Shown: positions 41,526 to 45,297 of the stretch, piece by piece
Layout: each line of letters opens with the position of its first letter
Position numbering within the stretch: position 1 is the first letter of the stretch
Assembly (NCBI GenBank): GCA_035498555.1
Contig: DATKAB010000107.1
Location: 1 to 45,297, forward strand
Reading direction: 5' to 3'
Source: Candidatus Sulfotelmatobacter sp.
GTDB lineage: Bacteria > Eisenbacteria > RBG-16-71-46
DNA length: 45,297 bases
Notes under the pieces: model-generated
Told to the model about the DNA's origin: nothing
The model's database searches: none
Seen by the model: only the letters and a program-made list of their open reading frames with translations
Made by a program: the position numbers and the translations under genes

Positions 41526-41853
41526 CCAAGCGGCGCACGAGGACCCGGGACCCCTACCCGGGCGCGCTCGCCTCCGTATCCTGCTCCGGCTTCGTGCGGC
41601 CTCGCCGCGCTTCGCCATCGGGGCTGCGCGCGGCTCCGGATCGCCCGTCGAGCGGAGCCGGCTCCCCGCGCCCCGACCTCGAGCCGCGCCAAATCCCCCA
41701 GCCCGCCGTGCACTCTGCACGGTTCGCAACCGCGCAAACGCCGCGCTCTCAAGTTCCTGTCTGCGATTCCGAAGCTCCAATTGTCGGCAAGAGGCCGGCC
41801 GCCGGGCATGGAGCCCGCGCGCGGAACTCTCTTCGGACAAGGGGGATCGAATC
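41526..41853 (+). other. Flagellin upstream region
   Basis: This 328-base stretch has no supported gene. It contains a short CCCGGG-N7-CCCGGG hairpin 18 bases behind flgL (41544-41562, no T-run), the sigma-28 promoter of flagellin at 41749-41775, and a leader of about 70 bases before the flagellin ATG, long enough for post-transcriptional control. Confidence 0.5.
41749..41775 (+). promoter_or_regulatory. Sigma-28 promoter of flagellin
   Basis: TCAAGTTC, 11 bases, TCCGAAGC. The -35 half is identical to those before motAB and flgM; the -10 half keeps CCGA. The ATG is 79 bases further down. Confidence 0.7.
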
Positions 41854-42666
41854 ATGGGTGTCAATGACATCACCCTCGCAGGCGGAATGCGGTCGAATCT
41901 TCTGAATCTTCAGATGACCGCCGCTCTGCAGGCGCGGACCAGCGAGCGCCTGGCGACCGGGCTCCGGGTCAACAGCCCGAGCGACGACGCTGCGGCGTAC
42001 TTCGCGGCCGCCAACGAGCGCAGCCGCGCATCGGATCTGTCGGCTCGCAAGGACGAGATGGGCGAAGGTATCCAGACCGTGTCTGCCGCGAATGAGGGCA
42101 TCACGGCGATCACCTCGCTGATCGAGCAGGCCAAGGGCCTCGTGGCTTCGGCCCGTAGCGCCAGCACTGCGGATCGCGCCACCCTGGCGACCCAGTACGA
42201 CGCTCTGCTCACCCAGATCGACAACCTGGCGAACGACTCGGGTTACAAGGGCACCAACCTGCTCGGCGGCGACACGCTGACGGTGAGCTTCAACGAGGAC
42301 GGATCCTCGAACATCGCGATCACCGGCTTCGATGCCAGCTCGACGGGTCTCGGTGTTGCGGCCGCGGCCGGCAACTGGGCGGCCAACGCCAATCTGGACA
42401 CGGCGTCGACCCAGCTCGACACCGCGCTCACCACGCTGCGCACGAACGCGAAGGCGCTCGGTTCGGACAACGGCGTCATCGTGGCTCGCCAGGACTTCAC
42501 CAACGGGATGGTCAACACCCTGACCACGGGTGCGGACAACCTGACGGTGGCGGATCCGAACGAGGAAGGCGCCAACATGCTCGCGCTGCAGACTCGCCAG
42601 CAGCTCGGCATCGCGGCCCTCGGCCTCTCGTCGCAGTCGCAGCAGGCGATCCTCAAGCTGTTCTAG
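41854..42666 (+). CDS. fliC: Flagellin, short alphaproteobacterial-type
   Basis: A 270-residue flagellin with the two conserved terminal domains and a very small central region (about 148-185). The N-terminus 'SNLLNLQMTAALQARTSERL' with ATGLRVNSPSDDAAAYFAA and 'ASDLSARKDEMGEGIQTVSA' resembles flagellins from Alphaproteobacteria (which have ATGLKVNS..DDAxxFF-type sequences) more than the LSTGLRINSAKDDAAG type. The C-terminus 'ANMLALQTRQQLGIAALGLS' with SQSQQAILKLF is also of that group. AGGGGGA lies before the ATG. It is followed by a GC hairpin and flaF. It is the only flagellin in the window. Confidence 0.93.
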   Translation: MGVNDITLAGGMRSNLLNLQMTAALQARTSERLATGLRVNSPSDDAAAYFAAANERSRASDLSARKDEMGEGIQTVSAANEGITAITSLIEQAKGLVASARSASTADRATLATQYDALLTQIDNLANDSGYKGTNLLGGDTLTVSFNEDGSSNIAITGFDASSTGLGVAAAAGNWAANANLDTASTQLDTALTTLRTNAKALGSDNGVIVARQDFTNGMVNTLTTGADNLTVADPNEEGANMLALQTRQQLGIAALGLSSQSQQAILKLF

Positions 42667-42734
42667 GAATCCCGAGCGTGATCGCCGGTGCGCAAGGGAT
42701 TCGCGCGACCGGCCAGCGCCAGACCGGGTGATGT

Positions 42735-42758
42735 GGGGGCCGGCGAGAGCCGGCCCCC
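42735..42758 (+). terminator. Strong GC hairpin between flagellin and flaF
   Basis: GGGGGCCGGC, a GAGA tetraloop, GCCGGCCCCC: a perfect 10-bp stem 68 bases behind the flagellin stop. It has no T-run, so it may act as a partial terminator or a 3'-end stabiliser that makes flagellin mRNA more abundant than the flaF part. Confidence 0.6.
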
Positions 42759-42825
42759 GATCCCCCTCGCCGGACCGAAGCCGCGTCCGGACCTTTCGCC
42801 AACCCGAGAATCCCAAGCGGGCCCC

Positions 42826-43236
42826 ATGTCCATGTTCTCGAATGCTCGTCGCTCTTACGACATCGGCGCCAAGGTCACGGAATCCTCGCGTGACCTGGAG
42901 GCGAACGCGCTGTTCAAGGCGGCGCGGATGCTCGACGACGTGCGCCAGGACTGGAACGCCCCGGACCGTCCCGAGAAACTGGACGCGGCGCTGACCTACA
43001 CGCAGAAGCTCTGGACCTTCTTCCAGACCGAGCTGACCAACAAGGCCAACCCCCTTCCCCCAGAGCTCCGCTCCTGGCTGCTGTCGCTCAGCGTGTTCCT
43101 CGACCGCCGCGTGCTGGAGCTGCGCACCGAGCCCGACGCGAAGGGCCTGGACGCGCTGATCAAGATCAATCGCGAGATCGCCCTGGGGCTGTCCGCCCGG
43201 CCCGGCGACGCGGCCCCCGAGGCCGAAGCGGCCTGA
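42826..43236 (+). CDS. flaF: FlaF-like regulator of flagellin synthesis
   Basis: A 136-residue protein matching FlaF over almost its full length: 'SRDLEANALFKAARMLDDVR', 'KLDAALTYTQKLWTFFQTEL', then NPLPPELRSWLLSLSVFLDRR and 'LDALIKINREIALGL'. In Caulobacter and other Alphaproteobacteria FlaF promotes flagellin translation or secretion and opposes FlbT. The start is the ATG at 42826, which agrees with the family N-terminus; the ribosome site is poor (AAGCGGG), and a GTG-started extension from 42688 is a Pro/Arg-rich lead without support. No flbT, fliS or fliD is in the window. Confidence 0.88.
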   Translation: MSMFSNARRSYDIGAKVTESSRDLEANALFKAARMLDDVRQDWNAPDRPEKLDAALTYTQKLWTFFQTELTNKANPLPPELRSWLLSLSVFLDRRVLELRTEPDAKGLDALIKINREIALGLSARPGDAAPEAEAA

Positions 43237-43365
43237 CTGCCGCTTGTGAGGCGAACATTGTTGATGGCCTGGCGAAGCCCGCTAAGTCCTTGAAATCCGT
43301 CGCCGAAGTCGCCGGTCTCCCTTCGAAATCGCCCGATCAACATTCTTCGCCGCACAACCGGGGAC

Positions 43366-43392
43366 TCAAGTTCGGGCCCGGGCTGCCGAGAA
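43366..43392 (+). promoter_or_regulatory. Sigma-28 promoter of flgM
   Basis: TCAAGTTC, 11 bases, GCCGAGAA: the best sigma-28 match in the window, one base from GCCGATAA in the -10 half. It lies 76 bases before the flgM ATG and implies feedback control of the anti-sigma factor by FliA. Confidence 0.8.
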
Positions 43393-43468
43393 TGCAAATT
43401 GAAAGCATCAGCTCCGGCGACCCCGCCCGGGTATCGCCCGGTAACCCTCACTCTTAGGCGAGGACCAC

Positions 43469-43774
43469 ATGGCCATCCAGCCCACTGGATCCGGACGACC
43501 GTCGTGGAGCAACCGAGTCTCCCAAGGCTCGGCTTCCGACAGCGCTCGCCGTGGCGGGCCCGCGGATTCCTCGACCAGCAGCGACGCGGCCGATCGTGTC
43601 GAGATCTCTTCGACCGCCCGCGACATCTCGGGCGCCTCGAATACCGAGCCGGTTCCCGCGAACGAGCTGACGCCCGAGCGGCTGAACGACGTGCTCGGCA
43701 AGCTCAAGCGCGGTTTCTACGAGCAGCCCGAGGTTCGCGACATGGTGGTCCGCCTCCTGTCGCGCGACCTCTAG
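43469..43774 (+). CDS. flgM: FlgM-like anti-sigma-28 factor
   Basis: A 101-residue polar protein with the FlgM layout: a disordered Ser/Gly/Arg-rich N-terminus, the conserved 'DRVEISSTARDISGA' element (family form DxVELSxxA), and C-terminal helices 'LTPERLNDVLGKLKRGFYEQ' continuing PEVRDMVVRLLSRDL, which fit the FliA-binding region (family form IxxGxYxVDxxxVAxxLL). FlgM holds FliA inactive until it is exported through the finished hook. A strong sigma-28 promoter precedes it; GGCGAGGA is the ribosome site. The pseudo-receiver follows 15 bases later. Confidence 0.82.
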   Translation: MAIQPTGSGRPSWSNRVSQGSASDSARRGGPADSSTSSDAADRVEISSTARDISGASNTEPVPANELTPERLNDVLGKLKRGFYEQPEVRDMVVRLLSRDL

Positions 43775-43789
43775 AACGCGGAGGCGGCC

Positions 43790-44179
43790 GTGAAGTGCCT
43801 GGTGGTCGACCCCTCGCCCACCGTCCGCCGCGCCCTCGTTCATGCCGCGCAGGCGATCGAAGCGGCGCCGATCCTGGTCGCCGATCAGCCTCGCGAAGCG
43901 CTGCAGGGACTCGAAGAGCAGCTCGAGCTGGTGATGGTGGGCTGGTCGGCCGACGATGATCTCGGCCTCGAGCTGGTGCGCGCCGTGCGCGCCGACGCGC
44001 GCCACACCGGCGCCCGCATCGTGGTGATCTCCCCGCGCCGCACGCGCGAAGAGGTGGAACGGGCGTTGCAGGCCGGGGCGGATGACTTCGTGCTGCGCCC
44101 CTTCGAGCTCGAGGCGCTGGTCAAGCGCCTGCGGCGGCTCGCGCCTCCCGCCGAGGACGAGAAGAAGGAAGCGGCTTAG
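43790..44179 (+). CDS. Pseudo-receiver domain protein
   Basis: A single CheY-like receiver (129 residues), starting at GTG with GGAGG upstream, in one operon with flgM. The fold pattern is clear: 'CLVVDPSPTVRRALVHAAQA', 'LELVMVGWSADDDLGLELVR', 'ARIVVISPRR' and 'ALQAGADDFVLRPFELEALV'. However, the phospho-acceptor is replaced by Gly51, the second acidic residue of the N-terminal pair is Pro8, and the conserved Lys is Arg before PF. It should not be phosphorylated in the usual way, and likely binds a partner. It ends in a convergent 4-base overlap with the cytochrome gene. Confidence 0.78.
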   Translation: MKCLVVDPSPTVRRALVHAAQAIEAAPILVADQPREALQGLEEQLELVMVGWSADDDLGLELVRAVRADARHTGARIVVISPRRTREEVERALQAGADDFVLRPFELEALVKRLRRLAPPAEDEKKEAA

Positions 44180-45297
44180 TACACCAGCCTGATCCGCGCG
44201 TTGACCGAGCGCCGATCGGGTCCGCCCACATTGTCGCGCGCGTCCGAGCCTTCGAGCGCGACGCTGGTCCCCGAAAACACTTCGCAATTGAGATTGGCCA
44301 CCGCGAGCTGCCGGTCGGCCTCGGGCGTCAGAACCGTGCGCGTGCGATAGTCATGCTCGTAGCGCCCGGTGAGCAGCCAGCGCGGATGGCCGCCGAACGG
44401 CGCCAGGGCCTCGAGCAGGAAGTACTGATGGTGCTCGTGCACGCCGGCGGAAGGCCGGTCGTCGTAGCGATCGAACACGTAGCCCGGCATCACCGTCAGA
44501 CGACTCAGTGAGAATGCGGCGCCGCTCATCAGCTTCAAGTGCTGCATCCAGGTGAGCGAGGGCAGCGTCGAATTCTGGCGATCGAACAGGAAGCTGGCCT
44601 GGACGACGCCCCGGTTCCCTCCGCGGCTGGCCCACAGGTAGGAATCGTTCATGCGCCTGAGCGCAAGCGGCGCGTCGCCGTCGGCATGCAGATCCTGCCG
44701 GCTGTCGATCCAGCCGAGCCCGCCGGACCAGCGCCCCGACCGGGCCTGAAGGCCGAGCCCCAGCGCGTCGAGATCCACCGGGGCGAGATAGGGATGAATG
44801 GTCGCCGACTGTCGATTGGAGAGCAGCGGCAAGGCCGCGTCGAACCGGCCGACGCGCGCGTTGAAACTGCGGCCGGCCCCGAGTGCCCCGAGCTGCGCGT
44901 AGCAGACATCGCGCTCGCGAAGCGACGGCGGCTGGCCGGCATTGGCCTGGATCCGCACGCTCGCCAGATCCCCGAAGCGCAGCTGTGCGTGCAGCTCGGC
45001 GGCTCGGTTCGAGATCACGTCGCGGTCGCTGGTTCCGGAACCGGGTGGAGTCGAGACTTCCCGCATTTCGCTCGCCCCGGCGCTCGCCACCGCCGAGACC
45101 GGCGGCCGGCGCGCCTCCTTCACGGTGTCGGCAGGCGATCGATTGCCGTCGATCGCGAAGGCGACTCCGGCGGGCGTCAGCTGCGAAGAGGCCAGATGGC
45201 AGTGCGCGCAGGCCTCGCCGGTGGTGCGCGAGAACAACGGCAGCGTGTGCGCCAGCTCCGCCTGCAGCAGCGCCGCCGCGGGAAGGATCGCCAGCGC
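44176..45297 (-). CDS. Monohaem c-type cytochrome with a beta-rich (outer-membrane barrel-like) C-terminal part, start outside the window
   Basis: The open frame continues to the window edge, so the N-terminus is cut. The first visible residues, 'ALAILPAAALLQAELAHTLP' (45297-45238), are hydrophobic and look like the end of a signal peptide. A haem-binding 'CAHCH' comes soon after, followed by LTPAGVAFAIDG, as in a family of short cytochromes of the 'CxxCH...LTPxGxxFxxxG' type. The remaining 280 residues alternate hydrophobic and polar residues and end in 'SVNARIRLVY', an aromatic C-terminus typical of outer-membrane barrels. It may carry electrons at the outer membrane. A TTG at 45237 could be mistaken for the start but lies inside this frame. 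Confidence 0.7.
   Translation of the reverse strand, partial: ALAILPAAALLQAELAHTLPLFSRTTGEACAHCHLASSQLTPAGVAFAIDGNRSPADTVKEARRPPVSAVASAGASEMREVSTPPGSGTSDRDVISNRAAELHAQLRFGDLASVRIQANAGQPPSLRERDVCYAQLGALGAGRSFNARVGRFDAALPLLSNRQSATIHPYLAPVDLDALGLGLQARSGRWSGGLGWIDSRQDLHADGDAPLALRRMNDSYLWASRGGNRGVVQASFLFDRQNSTLPSLTWMQHLKLMSGAAFSLSRLTVMPGYVFDRYDDRPSAGVHEHHQYFLLEALAPFGGHPRWLLTGRYEHDYRTRTVLTPEADRQLAVANLNCEVFSGTSVALEGSDARDNVGGPDRRSVNARIRLVY

Noticed and set aside
40617-41873. A 418-residue minus-strand frame opposite flgL
   Set aside because: flgL is unambiguous; the opposite frame has no ribosome site or recognisable domain.
43282-43309. A second sigma-28-like element (CTAAGTCC-N12-GCCGAAGT) upstream of flgM
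   Set aside because: It has two deviations in the -35 half and a 12-base spacer, and a far better site lies 84 bases further down; not listed as a feature.
43392-43454. A short ORF (20 residues, MQIESISSGDP...) between the flgM promoter and flgM
   Set aside because: Its ATG overlaps the -10 element, so it would lie upstream of the transcript start, and it has no ribosome site.
1-45297. tRNA, rRNA, CRISPR, insertion sequence or prophage
   Set aside because: I saw no cloverleaf-like CCA-ended sequence, no regularly spaced repeats, no transposase or integrase motif and no long terminal inverted repeats in either strand.

Overview
The window is about 45.3 kb of GC-rich DNA (by eye well above 65 % G+C) from a motile diderm bacterium. 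L-ring and P-ring genes (flgH, flgI) show that there is an outer membrane. The flagellar set is nearly complete, but its composition does not match the usual gammaproteobacterial or Bacillus plan: fliO and fliP are one reading frame, FlgH has no lipobox, FlgJ has no muramidase domain, and the flagellin is followed by flaF, a gene best known from Alphaproteobacteria. I cannot name the species. An uncultured high-GC lineage outside the well-studied Pseudomonadota (for example a Candidatus Eisenbacteria-like or Gemmatimonadota-like group) is a low-confidence guess.

Layout. 1-2.7 kb: a secreted cupredoxin-like protein overlaps a membrane sensor histidine kinase (+). 2.75-3.6 kb: an HDOD signalling protein (-). 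3.7-7.1 kb: a sigma-28-type promoter drives a Pro/Ala-rich unknown protein, motA, motB and a degenerate receiver/HD-GYP-like protein (+). 7.3-12.05 kb: a sugar cassette with a SemiSWEET-like membrane protein, a GH63-like glucosidase and a GH13 enzyme (+). 12.06-38.9 kb: three consecutive minus-strand flagellar operons. In transcription order they are flgB-flgC-unknown-fliE-fliF-fliG-fliH-fliI-fliJ-motE-fliK-flgD-flgE; fliL-fliM-fliN-fliOP-fliQ-fliR-flhB-flhA-flhF-flhG-fliA-unknown; and flgF-flgG-flgA-flgH-flgI-flgJ-flgN-flgK. 39.1-40.5 kb: a sigma-54 activator (-). 40.6-44.2 kb: flgL, flagellin, flaF, flgM and a pseudo-receiver (+). 44.2 kb to the end: a partial c-type cytochrome with a beta-rich C-terminal part (-).

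Regulation can be read from the DNA. Each of the three basal-body operons starts with a sigma-54 -24/-12 element (GGTAC-N5-TTGCT, exact GG-N10-GC spacing). The NtrC-class activator that would open them lies directly upstream of flgB, and a 21-bp-period pair of repeats between the two looks like its enhancer. The late genes (motAB operon, flgL, flagellin, flgM) carry sigma-28 elements (TCAAGTTC-N11-GCCGAGAA-like). fliA (sigma-28) is encoded in a sigma-54 operon and its anti-sigma factor flgM is under sigma-28. This is a class II/class III hierarchy contained in one locus.

Most basal-body genes are joined by ATGA, GTGA or TGATG overlaps, so start codons were chosen from those overlaps even where a longer open frame exists. 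Several starts are GTG (flhA, flhB, fliOP, flgN, HDOD, GH13, pseudo-receiver), and one is probably TTG (SemiSWEET).
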